22,074 bases of DNA from Bacteroidaceae bacterium. Its GTDB lineage: Bacteria > Bacteroidota > Bacteroidia > Bacteroidales > Bacteroidaceae. Under the pieces are notes generated by a model. It was given only the letters and a program-made list of their open reading frames with translations. It ran no database searches and was not told where the DNA came from. The DNA is taken from assembly GCA_900769465.1 (NCBI GenBank), contig CAAGGT010000330.1, positions 1 to 22,074 on the forward strand, written 5' to 3'. The position numbers were made by a program, and so were the translations under genes. The number at the start of each line of letters is the position of its first letter. Positions within the stretch are counted from its first letter, which is position 1. Positions 1 to 6,384 of the stretch are shown one piece after another.

Positions 1-745
1 CGCGGCCCCAAGAGAGGTCTGTGATGTGGATGAGACCGTCAACGCCACCAAGGTCGATGAATACACCGTAAGATGTGATGTTCTTAACGGTACCTTCGAG
101 TACCTGACCCTTCTCAAGTGTGCTGATAATCTTCTTCTTCTGCTCCTCGAGCTCAGCCTCGATGAGGGCCTTGTGAGAAACGACAACGTTCTTGAATTCC
201 TGGTTGATCTTAACAATCTTGAAGTCCTCTGTCTGGCCTACGTATGCATCATAGTCGCGGATTGGCTTAACGTCAATCTGTGAACCGGGCAAGAATGCCT
301 CGATGCCGAATACGTCTACGATCATACCGCCCTTTGTGCGGCACTTGATGTAACCACGTACAACAGCATGCTCTTCCATAGCCTTGTTAACAAGCTCCCA
401 AGAACGGCTTGCGCGTGCTTTCTTGTGTGAAAGGTTCAACTGACCCTTCTTGTCTTCCAAGTTCTCGATGTATACTTCAACCTGATCACCTACCTTGAGG
501 TCTGGGTTGTAACGGAACTCGCTGATGGGGATGATAGCGTCCTGCTTGTAGTTGATGTCTACAATAACCTCACGCTTGTTGATACCGATAACGGTACCGT
601 TAACTACTTCGCGGCTTGATACCTTGTTGAGTGTGCCGTCATAGGCCTGCTCAAGCTGCTCATAAGAAAGGCCTGAGATGTTCTCGCCTTTTTCGTACGA
701 TTCCCAATTGAAATCGGGTGTACCTGTAAGAATTTCTTTGCTCAT
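1..745 (-). CDS. rpsA: 30S ribosomal protein S1, N-terminal 248 residues (runs off the left edge)
   Basis: S1 helps the 30S subunit bind and unfold mRNA during initiation. The frame opens with MSKEILTGTPDFNWESYEKG and stays open to the edge, giving 248 residues; the C-terminal part lies outside the window. Repeated S1 (OB-fold) domains can be read at about residues 46-108 (VVNGTVIGINKREVIVDI), 126-192 (AVVRGYIKCRTKGGMIVDV) and from 214 (QVLEGTVKNITSYGVFVDLG), ending in VDGLIHITDLSWG. The start ATG is at 743-745, with a Bacteroidota -7 element upstream at 796-803. S1 from this phylum carries several such domains in about 600 residues, so roughly 40 percent is present. It is divergent from the MarC gene. 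Identification is firm from the repeat pattern and the N-terminus. Confidence 0.96.
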   Translation of the reverse strand, partial: MSKEILTGTPDFNWESYEKGENISGLSYEQLEQAYDGTLNKVSSREVVNGTVIGINKREVIVDINYKQDAIIPISEFRYNPDLKVGDQVEVYIENLEDKKGQLNLSHKKARASRSWELVNKAMEEHAVVRGYIKCRTKGGMIVDVFGIEAFLPGSQIDVKPIRDYDAYVGQTEDFKIVKINQEFKNVVVSHKALIEAELEEQKKKIISTLEKGQVLEGTVKNITSYGVFIDLGGVDGLIHITDLSWGR

Positions 746-795
746 AATTTTCAAATAGTTAATGAGTTAGACATTATGTTGATAGAATTCGGCCG

Positions 796-803
796 CAAAG
801 GTA
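796..803 (-). promoter_or_regulatory. Probable rpsA promoter, -7 element
   Basis: Read on the minus strand the site is TACCTTTG, an exact match to the Bacteroidota -7 consensus TAnnTTTG. It would start transcription near 789, leaving a leader of about 44 nt before the rpsA ATG. A TTGACA-like stretch lies only about 10 nt upstream, and no TTTG sits at the usual 19-nt spacing, so the -33 part is not assigned. Confidence 0.6.
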
Positions 804-918
804 CAACTTTTTTGTCAAAAACCGTCGTTTTGCCTCCTGTTTTTTATTATTTTTTTTAAATCTACCTCTTTGTTGAGAATGTTTTCTTTAACTTGTGATT
901 CTTTTGGAAAAATATCCA

Positions 919-926
919 TACATTTG
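919..926 (+). promoter_or_regulatory. Possible marC promoter, -7 element
   Basis: TACATTTG matches the TAnnTTTG consensus and sits about 40 nt before the MarC ATG, implying a leader of about 30 nt. No convincing -33 TTTG occurs at 19-21 nt spacing, so this is a partial match. Confidence 0.4.
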
Positions 927-965
927 TAGCTGTAATATGTTCTCATTATTATATATTGTAATTGT

Positions 966-1589
966 ATGGAATTGTTTTCTGCATTCAGTCTGGTGGAGTT
1001 TTTCAGCGCATTCATAGTGCTGTTTGCCATCATTGACCCCATAGGCATAATGCCGGTCGTGCTTTCGTTGCGTGGCAAGGGTAAAGTGATAAATGTCAAC
1101 AAGGCGGTAATATACTCCTTTGCATTGATGTTCCTCTTTTTCTTTGTAGGTGACTGGATATTAGGCCTTTTTGGAGTGGACATCAATTCATTTGCTGTTG
1201 CCGGTGCTGTGATTATTTTCCTCATGGCGCTTGAGATGATTTTGGATATTGAGATTTTCAAGGATACATCGCATATGGCAAAGAATGCGACTTTTGTACC
1301 GCTTGTATTCCCTTTGCTGGCTGGTGCGGGTTCGTTTACCACGTTGCTCTCGCTCAAGGCGGAATATGCTTCGGTGAACATTCTTGTGGCATTGGCTGTG
1401 AATGCGGTGGTGGTATATATAATGTTGTCGGCAACGGCTTTCATTGAGAGGGCTATCGGCAAGGGCGGAATATATTTTACACGTAAGTTCTTCGGTATAA
1501 TCCTGCTTGCGATTTCGGTAAAACTGTTCGCATCCAATCTGCTGCACTTTATAAATACTGTGGGCACAACGCCATCGGCGATGGGGTGA
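966..1589 (+). CDS. MarC-family integral membrane protein
   Basis: The product is 207 residues and almost wholly hydrophobic, with about six membrane segments and a family-typical first one containing AIIDPIGIMPVVLSLRG. MarC proteins (UPF0056) are inner-membrane proteins of unresolved function. The E. coli member was once linked to multiple antibiotic resistance, but that link was not upheld, so no function is assigned. The length is close to the roughly 200-220 residues usual for the family. The gene stands alone, divergent from rpsA and convergent with the ApbE operon, with a strong bidirectional hairpin just after its stop. The ATG at 966 is the first in frame and precedes the first hydrophobic helix directly. 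Confidence 0.88.
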   Translation: MELFSAFSLVEFFSAFIVLFAIIDPIGIMPVVLSLRGKGKVINVNKAVIYSFALMFLFFFVGDWILGLFGVDINSFAVAGAVIIFLMALEMILDIEIFKDTSHMAKNATFVPLVFPLLAGAGSFTTLLSLKAEYASVNILVALAVNAVVVYIMLSATAFIERAIGKGGIYFTRKFFGIILLAISVKLFASNLLHFINTVGTTPSAMG

Positions 1590-1603
1590 TGCTGTTCAAA
1601 TAC

Positions 1604-1638
1604 ATAAAATGGGGGCTGTGACACAGCCCCCATTTTAT
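1604..1638. terminator. Bidirectional intrinsic terminator between marC and apbE
   Basis: A nearly perfect dyad pairs ATAAAATGGGGGCTG with its complement, ending in CCCCCATTTTAT, around a loop of a few bases. The A-run on one side and T-run on the other let it work in both directions. It sits 15 nt after the marC stop and 11 nt after the apbE stop, as expected for convergent genes. Confidence 0.85.
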
Positions 1639-1648
1639 ATATGGTCTG

Positions 1649-2662
1649 TCAGCGTTTGAGGTAGTCTTTGAAACCGTCAGTCTCTTTTGTCCTGAGTCCA
1701 CCGTTCTCATCGGCGTATATAAAATATGCTTCAATATCATTGGTCTTGCATAGCTCTATGGCTTTTTCAAGCCCTGTTACCATAAACGCTGTGGCATAAG
1801 CATCGGCTTTTGCGCAGTTGTCGGCAACAACTGTCGCCGACAGGAGTGTGTGCTGCACGGGATAGCCGGTGCGGGGGTCGATTGTGTGGGCGTATTTCCT
1901 GCCATTCTCGATGCGGAAATTCCTGTAGTTGCCCGATGTTGCCAACCCTTTGCCTGTGATGCTTATTATTGCCTGGTGTGCATTGTGTCCTGTTGTTGTG
2001 TTTTCGGTGGGTTTGCTGATGCTGATGTTCCAGGCTGTCCCTTTGTCATTGATGCCTTTGGTGACAACCTCTCCGCCAATCTCTATCATATAGTTGGTTA
2101 TGCCTATGCTGTCGAACAGTCGTGCCACGACATCGCTGCCATATCCTTTTGCGATTGCACTGCAGTCGAGCATTGTCGCTGGATTCTGCTTTCTCAGCTT
2201 GCCGTCTACAAGTGCGATAGTTTCATATCCTACGTTCTTGAGCAGGCTGTCAACCGTGGTGCTGTCGGGGAGTTCTCCTTTCTTGAAACCGAATCCCCAG
2301 GCGTTCACAAGTGGAGCTACCGTGATGTCGAAGGCTCCATCTGTCTTTGCCGAAATCTCCTGTGCCAGATTGAAAACTTCGGTGAACATTGCGTTGGCGG
2401 TGGTATCGGCGTTGTTGTTGAATGCGCTGATGATTGATTTCCTGTTGAACATTGACAGGGCGTTGTCCACTTCGCCAAGCACTTCTCTTATCTCATTGTG
2501 GTGGTCTTCGGTGCTCTGGTATTTTATTTGATACTGTGTTCCGAAGATGTATCCCTGGTTGGTCATATAGACTTCGGGCTTGTGGTTCTTGAGTATGTAG
2601 AATGTTCCTACAATGAGGAACAGGAGGAATGCAATCTTGAATTTTCCCAATCGTCCGTTCAT
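1649..2662 (-). CDS. apbE: ApbE-family FAD:protein FMN transferase
   Basis: ApbE proteins split FAD and attach FMN covalently to threonine of partner proteins such as Na+-NQR or Rnf subunits, outside the cytoplasmic membrane. The 337-residue product begins with a short positive region and one hydrophobic helix (residues about 8-24, no lipobox cysteine), so it is probably membrane-anchored and faces the periplasm. Family motifs in order are SMFNRKSIISAFN, DITVAPLVNAWGFG, LDCSAIAKGYGSD, YMIEIGGEVVTKG, ATSGNYRNF, HTIDPRTGYPV and CAKADAYATAFMV; the last holds the metal/FAD-binding acidic residue. It is the last gene of a five-gene minus-strand operon, 7 nt after the DUF6048 gene. No flavoprotein partner gene is nearby. 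Confidence 0.93.
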   Translation of the reverse strand: MNGRLGKFKIAFLLFLIVGTFYILKNHKPEVYMTNQGYIFGTQYQIKYQSTEDHHNEIREVLGEVDNALSMFNRKSIISAFNNNADTTANAMFTEVFNLAQEISAKTDGAFDITVAPLVNAWGFGFKKGELPDSTTVDSLLKNVGYETIALVDGKLRKQNPATMLDCSAIAKGYGSDVVARLFDSIGITNYMIEIGGEVVTKGINDKGTAWNISISKPTENTTTGHNAHQAIISITGKGLATSGNYRNFRIENGRKYAHTIDPRTGYPVQHTLLSATVVADNCAKADAYATAFMVTGLEKAIELCKTNDIEAYFIYADENGGLRTKETDGFKDYLKR

Positions 2663-2669
2663 ATGCTTC

Positions 2670-3377
2670 TTATTTAATAATAGGTATGTCGTATATCAGG
2701 TTGTATGTTCCGCCGAAACAGGTACTCTGGTTTATGCCGTATCCCGGAATGTACCACATTCTGGAATTCTCCATTCGCTTTTCGGTGAATCTTATTTTGT
2801 AGCGTATGCTCCAGCCCATATGAAAGCCTTTGGCTATCTTCACTTTTATTCCGGCGCCCACTTCGCCCCATATGCAGGCACCTGCGGCATCCTGCAGGTT
2901 CAGTGCTACAGAGCCTCCCCATACGGGGTCTGTGATTGCGGGGGCTTCCACGTCGTACTTGAAATTGGTCCATCCAACACGTACGAGACCGTATACGTAG
3001 TGCTTGGGGTTGGGGCGATCCCGTTTTGTGAGGAAATTGTAGTTGAAACCGGCTTTGTAGTATGGTGCGTTGGTGCGGTATTTTATTCCGCTTGTCTCGT
3101 CGGTGGCGTTGCACCACGCCCAACCAACCTCGGCTATCGGGTATAGGCGGTTGCCGAAATTCACCTCTGCTGCAATCTCGGTGCTTATGCCTTCGCCGAT
3201 AAGTGAGTATGCACAACCGAAGATGTCGGCCGAAAAACCGAATCCCTTGAAGGCGAACAGATTCCAGAAGGTCTCTTTTTTCTTCTTCTCGTCCTGTTTG
3301 TCCTTCTCCTGTGCCGCGCTGCCAAGCGGCGCGAACAAGAGTATGCTACTCAACAAAATATAGCTTAATGTTTTCAT
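2670..3377 (-). CDS. DUF6048-like exported protein, probably outer-membrane associated
   Basis: The product is 235 residues from the ATG at 3375-3377. It starts with a clear signal peptide (MKTLSYILLSSILLFAPLGSAAQ), then a lysine-rich stretch, then alternating beta-rich segments with many aromatic residues (WNLFAFKGFGFSADIFGCAYS, GFNYNFLTKRD, YVYGLVRVGW, FHMGWSIRYKIRF). This resembles a small outer-membrane beta-barrel. An upstream in-frame ATG at 3401 would place eight residues before the signal sequence and is less likely. The gene overlaps the end of the DUF6452 gene by 32 nt, suggesting translational coupling. I match it to the uncharacterised DUF6048 family from memory of the Bacteroidales DUF6452-DUF6048 pairing. 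No function is known. Confidence 0.72.
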   Translation of the reverse strand: MKTLSYILLSSILLFAPLGSAAQEKDKQDEKKKKETFWNLFAFKGFGFSADIFGCAYSLIGEGISTEIAAEVNFGNRLYPIAEVGWAWCNATDETSGIKYRTNAPYYKAGFNYNFLTKRDRPNPKHYVYGLVRVGWTNFKYDVEAPAITDPVWGGSVALNLQDAAGACIWGEVGAGIKVKIAKGFHMGWSIRYKIRFTEKRMENSRMWYIPGYGINQSTCFGGTYNLIYDIPIIK

Positions 3378-3840
3378 TGTGGTCAAAGTTGACATTGGCA
3401 TTCTTTATTGCCATAGAGTCGATGAAGGAGCCGGTGTGTCGGGTGCCTGTCACTCTATGGTGCATGATGACGCCGCATTCCATGGATTGGTATATGGGTA
3501 TGTTATCGTGGCTGATGTACAGGGTGTCGTAGTGACGGTCAAAGAAATTGAGTACCACAGTGTCGCAGTTGCTGGTGTAGCTCATCGGCAAAGTGAGTTC
3601 CTTTGCGTTGGTGACGTAGTTTACGACAATGGAGTCGCGGCCGTTGACCATCAATGATGCTGTCAATGGTTCCGGGAATGCGTATTCCACCTCTTTGTCA
3701 TATCCGTTGATGGTGTAGAACTTTACGCGGTTATATGCAATGTTGTCAAGAGCGCAGTCATATCCGCCCTCACATCCGGTACATATAAGGCTACATATGG
3801 CCAGAAATGATACGAAGAACAGTGTCTTTATGCTTTTCAT
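3346..3840 (-). CDS. DUF6452-like lipoprotein
   Basis: A 164-residue lipoprotein. MKSIKTLFFVSFLAICSLIC is followed by TGCEGG, so the likely lipobox ends at the second cysteine. The rest is beta-rich, with CDTVVLNFFDRHYDTLYISHD and CGVIMHHRVTGTRHTG. ATG codons lie at 3841-3843 and 3838-3840. The second is chosen because an AAGGAG Shine-Dalgarno sequence is better spaced from it, although the first would also overlap the upstream stop. The gene overlaps the stop of the glycosyltransferase gene and in turn overlaps the DUF6048 start, so the three are probably translated in series. Function is unknown; a joint role in the outer envelope is inferred from co-localisation only. Confidence 0.75.
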   Translation of the reverse strand: MKSIKTLFFVSFLAICSLICTGCEGGYDCALDNIAYNRVKFYTINGYDKEVEYAFPEPLTASLMVNGRDSIVVNYVTNAKELTLPMSYTSNCDTVVLNFFDRHYDTLYISHDNIPIYQSMECGVIMHHRVTGTRHTGSFIDSMAIKNANVNFDHNENIKLYFVE

Positions 3841-4790
3841 CATATCTCCTTTGAAATGTTGTATTTGTTCCTCTCCTGTGATGTGCGGCTTACAAGTTCG
3901 GCAATGAAACCTGTGAGGAATAGCTGTGTGCCCAGTATCATCATTGTCAGTGCTATGTAGAAATAGGGCGAGTCGGTTACCAGCCTGCTTGGCTCGTGCG
4001 ACGCAAGGGCAATGAGCTTTGTGGCGCCTACAATGATAGCCGATACAAAGCCGATGAGGAACATTAGTGTACCCCAAAGGCCGAATATGTGCATGGGACG
4101 GCGGTTGAACTTTGAAAGGAACCACAATGAGATCAAGTCGAGATAACCGTGGAAGAAACGGCTTATGCCGAACTTGCTCTTGCCATATTTGCGTGCCTGA
4201 TGGTGTACGACAAGCTCTCCAATCCTGTCGTATCCGGCATTCTTTGCAAGGTATGGTATGTAGCGGTGCATATCGCCGTATACCTCAATGTTCTTGACTA
4301 CCTCGTTGCGGTATGCCTTGAGGCCGCAGTTGAAATCGTGCAGGTTCTTTATGCCCGAGACCTTGCGCGCTGTTGCGTTGAATAGCTTTGTGGGCAAGGT
4401 CTTGCTCAATGGGTCGTAACGCTTTTTCTTGTATCCCGAAACAAGGTCATACCCATCTTCGGTAATCATTCTGTATAGGTGGGGTATCTCATCGGGGCTG
4501 TCTTGCAGGTCGGCATCCATCGTTATTACTACGTCTCCCTTGGCGCGCTCAAAACCGCAGTAGAGAGCCGGTGATTTGCCGTAGTTGCGGCGGAATTTGA
4601 TTCCGTGTACATTGGGGCTTTCTGCTTTCAGCTTCTCTATTACGTTCCACGAATCGTCGGTGCTGCCGTCGTTTATGAATATTATTTCATATGTGTATCT
4701 GTTCTCCTGCATCACACGTTCAATCCATTGTGTGAGTTCGGGCAGGGATTCGGCCTCGTTGTAAAGTGGTATGATGACAGATATGTCCAT
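3840..4790 (-). CDS. GtrB/DPM1-like glycosyltransferase family 2 with two C-terminal membrane helices
   Basis: This 316-residue enzyme has the GT-A fold of polyprenyl-phosphate sugar transferases. It carries an N-terminal SVIIPLYNEAESL, INDGSTDDS, the metal-binding VVITMDADLQDSP (residues about 87-99) and RNYGKSPALYCGF. A DFNCGLKAYR segment and an HHQARKYGKSKFG segment follow, as in the GtrB/ArnC subgroup. Two hydrophobic helices at about 233-258 and 275-300 anchor it in the inner membrane. Known relatives move a sugar from a nucleotide sugar to undecaprenyl phosphate for transfer on the outer face; the sugar here cannot be told. It is second in the operon, 29 nt after the DUF4199 gene, and its stop overlaps the next start. 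Confidence 0.88.
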   Translation of the reverse strand: MDISVIIPLYNEAESLPELTQWIERVMQENRYTYEIIFINDGSTDDSWNVIEKLKAESPNVHGIKFRRNYGKSPALYCGFERAKGDVVITMDADLQDSPDEIPHLYRMITEDGYDLVSGYKKKRYDPLSKTLPTKLFNATARKVSGIKNLHDFNCGLKAYRNEVVKNIEVYGDMHRYIPYLAKNAGYDRIGELVVHHQARKYGKSKFGISRFFHGYLDLISLWFLSKFNRRPMHIFGLWGTLMFLIGFVSAIIVGATKLIALASHEPSRLVTDSPYFYIALTMMILGTQLFLTGFIAELVSRTSQERNKYNISKEI

Positions 4791-4819
4791 ATTGGTAAAT
4801 GGTTTTTCGTACTGTGTTA

Positions 4820-5341
4820 TTACTGTTTACGTACAAACAATGCTATTGCCGGTGGCAATATCAGGGAATTGAAGATATTGTTGTTCAGCAACTGCCATAT
4901 GATGTCGTTGACGGTCAGCTGTGAGAGTGTGTCCTGTATCTTCTCGAACTGCACTCTTGTGGCTTCCTGGATTTCCGGCGCTTCTATTATCTGCGAGAGC
5001 ATGTTGTTGAAATCCATCAGGAATGCGCCCTGGTCAATGAGATTGAAGAATATGTAGTTTGTCATTGTACTGAAAAGCGTTGCGCATATGTACATGCAGA
5101 AGAGGAATGTCCACGCTTGTGGAAACTTTATGTTGTTGTCGCACTCTTTCCTGCGATAATTGATGGCCATCCTGCAGGCAAGGAACGGGGATGCGATAAG
5201 CATTGCCATTGACAGGGTAGAGAGGATGGCGCTGGTGGGGAACTTGAAAAGCAGAATGTACATTATTGCCCAAAAGATACCGAGATATGTGCCATATTGC
5301 ATTGCACTGTGGTAAAATCCTTTTGATTGTGTCTGTTCCAT
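4820..5341 (-). CDS. DUF4199-family membrane protein
   Basis: A 173-residue protein with four hydrophobic segments: AMQYGTYLGIFWAIMYILLF, LSTLSMAMLIASPFLACRM, AWTFLFCMYICATLFS and a C-terminal INSLILPPAIALF-like helix. A polar helical stretch of about 50 residues precedes the last segment. This order and length match DUF4199, a Bacteroidota family of unknown function often found just upstream of a GtrB-like glycosyltransferase, as here. It is the first gene of the operon, with a TATCTTTG -7 element upstream on the minus strand. A role as partner or flippase-like helper of the glycosyltransferase is conceivable but only inferred from position. Confidence 0.8.
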   Translation of the reverse strand: MEQTQSKGFYHSAMQYGTYLGIFWAIMYILLFKFPTSAILSTLSMAMLIASPFLACRMAINYRRKECDNNIKFPQAWTFLFCMYICATLFSTMTNYIFFNLIDQGAFLMDFNNMLSQIIEAPEIQEATRVQFEKIQDTLSQLTVNDIIWQLLNNNIFNSLILPPAIALFVRKQ

Positions 5342-5369
5342 TTTTTATTCTGTTTTTAGGATATTATGG

Positions 5370-5377
5370 CAAAGATA
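5370..5377 (-). promoter_or_regulatory. Probable promoter (-7 element) of the DUF4199-GT-DUF6452-DUF6048-apbE operon
   Basis: On the minus strand TATCTTTG matches TAnnTTTG and lies about 28 nt before the ATG, giving a leader of about 20 nt. The region 19-21 nt upstream is T-rich (TTTTT) but lacks an exact TTTG. Confidence 0.55.
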
Positions 5378-5599
5378 CAAAGAAGTGGCGAGAAAAAAGC
5401 AGGTTTTCGGGAAATAATGCAATACATCGGTGTATTGTCCCATACGCGGTGTATCTTTGTGGATGTCATGCACTTGGTAGCTTGTGTCCGGAGAGTGCTC
5501 GGATGTCCAATATGTGTACTCGGGGTGAACATTGTACATACTTCTGTATTCTCCGTGAAAAAAATGTGGCAAACGTCATGATTCTACCCCGTTTGTTGC

Positions 5600-5607
5600 T
5601 ATATTTG
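5600..5607 (+). promoter_or_regulatory. Probable maf promoter, -7 element
   Basis: TATATTTG matches TAnnTTTG 23 nt before the maf ATG, so transcription would start near 5614. No good -33 match is present. The preceding 5342-5599 stretch holds no convincing gene. Confidence 0.5.
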
Positions 5608-5630
5608 CCATAATCAAATTATATGTTCTT

Positions 5631-6218
5631 ATGCTTGATAATCTAAGGAAATACAGAATAATCCTTGCATCGGCTTCGCCACGTCGCAAGGAGCTGCTCT
5701 CGGGGCTTGGTGTGGATTTTGTTGTGCGTGCCTTGCCCGATGTCGACGAATCGTTCCCTGCCGAACTGCAGGGTGGGGATATTCCTCTTTATATAAGCCG
5801 CAAGAAGGCGGATGCTTATCGTCCCGTAATGGCTGATGATGAGCTTGTGATAACAGCCGACACAATTGTGTGGCTCGATGGGGCTGCGCTGGGAAAACCT
5901 GTGGATGAAACTGATGCAGTGCGTATGTTGCGTGGTCTGTCGGGGAAGACGCACTCTGTGTTTACTGGTGTGACAATAACCACCCGAAAGGAACAGCGTT
6001 GTTTTGTGGCGCAGTCCGACGTGATTTTCGCTGAACTTACGGATGAGGAGATTGAGTATTATGTGCAGAACTACCGGCCAATGGACAAGGCCGGTTCGTA
6101 TGGTGTGCAGGAGTGGATAGGGTATATTGGCATAAGTGGAATCAATGGCTCTTACTTTAATGTGATGGGGCTGCCGGTGCAGAGGTTGTACAGTGAGTTG
6201 CGGAAGATTGAAGGTTGA
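5631..6218 (+). CDS. maf: Maf-family nucleoside triphosphate pyrophosphatase
   Basis: Maf enzymes hydrolyse dTTP, UTP or modified nucleotides to the monophosphate and pyrophosphate, acting as house-cleaning NTPases in the cytoplasm. The 195-residue product shows the phosphate-binding ILASASPRRKELL at about residues 11-23 and a catalytic aspartate in ITADTIVWLDG (D77). It also has LGKPVDETDAVRML, SGKTHSVFTGV and the C-terminal AGSYGVQEWIGYIGISGINGSYFNVMGLPV. The length is typical. The YhdE-like subgroup (dTTP/UTP) is suggested by GKTHSVFTGV and the FNVMGLP ending. It is followed at 166 nt by pyrG, which has its own promoter. Both concern pyrimidine nucleotides, but co-regulation is not shown. 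Confidence 0.93.
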   Translation: MLDNLRKYRIILASASPRRKELLSGLGVDFVVRALPDVDESFPAELQGGDIPLYISRKKADAYRPVMADDELVITADTIVWLDGAALGKPVDETDAVRMLRGLSGKTHSVFTGVTITTRKEQRCFVAQSDVIFAELTDEEIEYYVQNYRPMDKAGSYGVQEWIGYIGISGINGSYFNVMGLPVQRLYSELRKIEG

Positions 6219-6293
6219 AGGTGAAGAACTGAAAACTGCGTTGTAGTGAAGTTACCAAATTATGTCTTGTTCATAAAAAAAACTGTTCTTTTT

Positions 6294-6324
6294 TTTGATG
6301 TGAGTTTACTTTGCATTAACTTTG
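6294..6324 (+). promoter_or_regulatory. pyrG promoter, complete TTTG-N19-TAACTTTG
   Basis: TTTG at 6294-6297 and TAACTTTG at 6317-6324 are separated by exactly 19 nt, an excellent match to the Bacteroidota housekeeping promoter. Transcription should begin near 6331. That leaves a leader of about 54 nt and places an in-frame ATG at 6340 too close to the 5' end to be the likely start. Confidence 0.82.
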
Positions 6325-6384
6325 CGTGTCCAAAGATGATTGTTTTGGACATTGTTTAATTGTAACAAAAAAAAGTTTAAAAAT

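Noticed and set aside
3843..4125. Long N-terminal extension of the DUF6452 frame into the glycosyltransferase gene
   Set aside because: It overlaps coding sequence of the transferase; the signal peptide and AAGGAG site point to the start at 3840.
5366..5581. Open frame of 71 codons in the gap between the DUF4199 operon and maf
   Set aside because: The product is Cys/Val-rich with no recognisable features, its start overlaps the DUF4199 promoter region, and no ribosome site or operon context supports it.
6340..6384. Upstream in-frame ATG extending the CTP synthase by 15 residues
   Set aside because: It would lie about 9 nt from the predicted transcription start, adds a Lys/Asn-rich stretch not seen in the family, and the family N-terminus begins at 6385.
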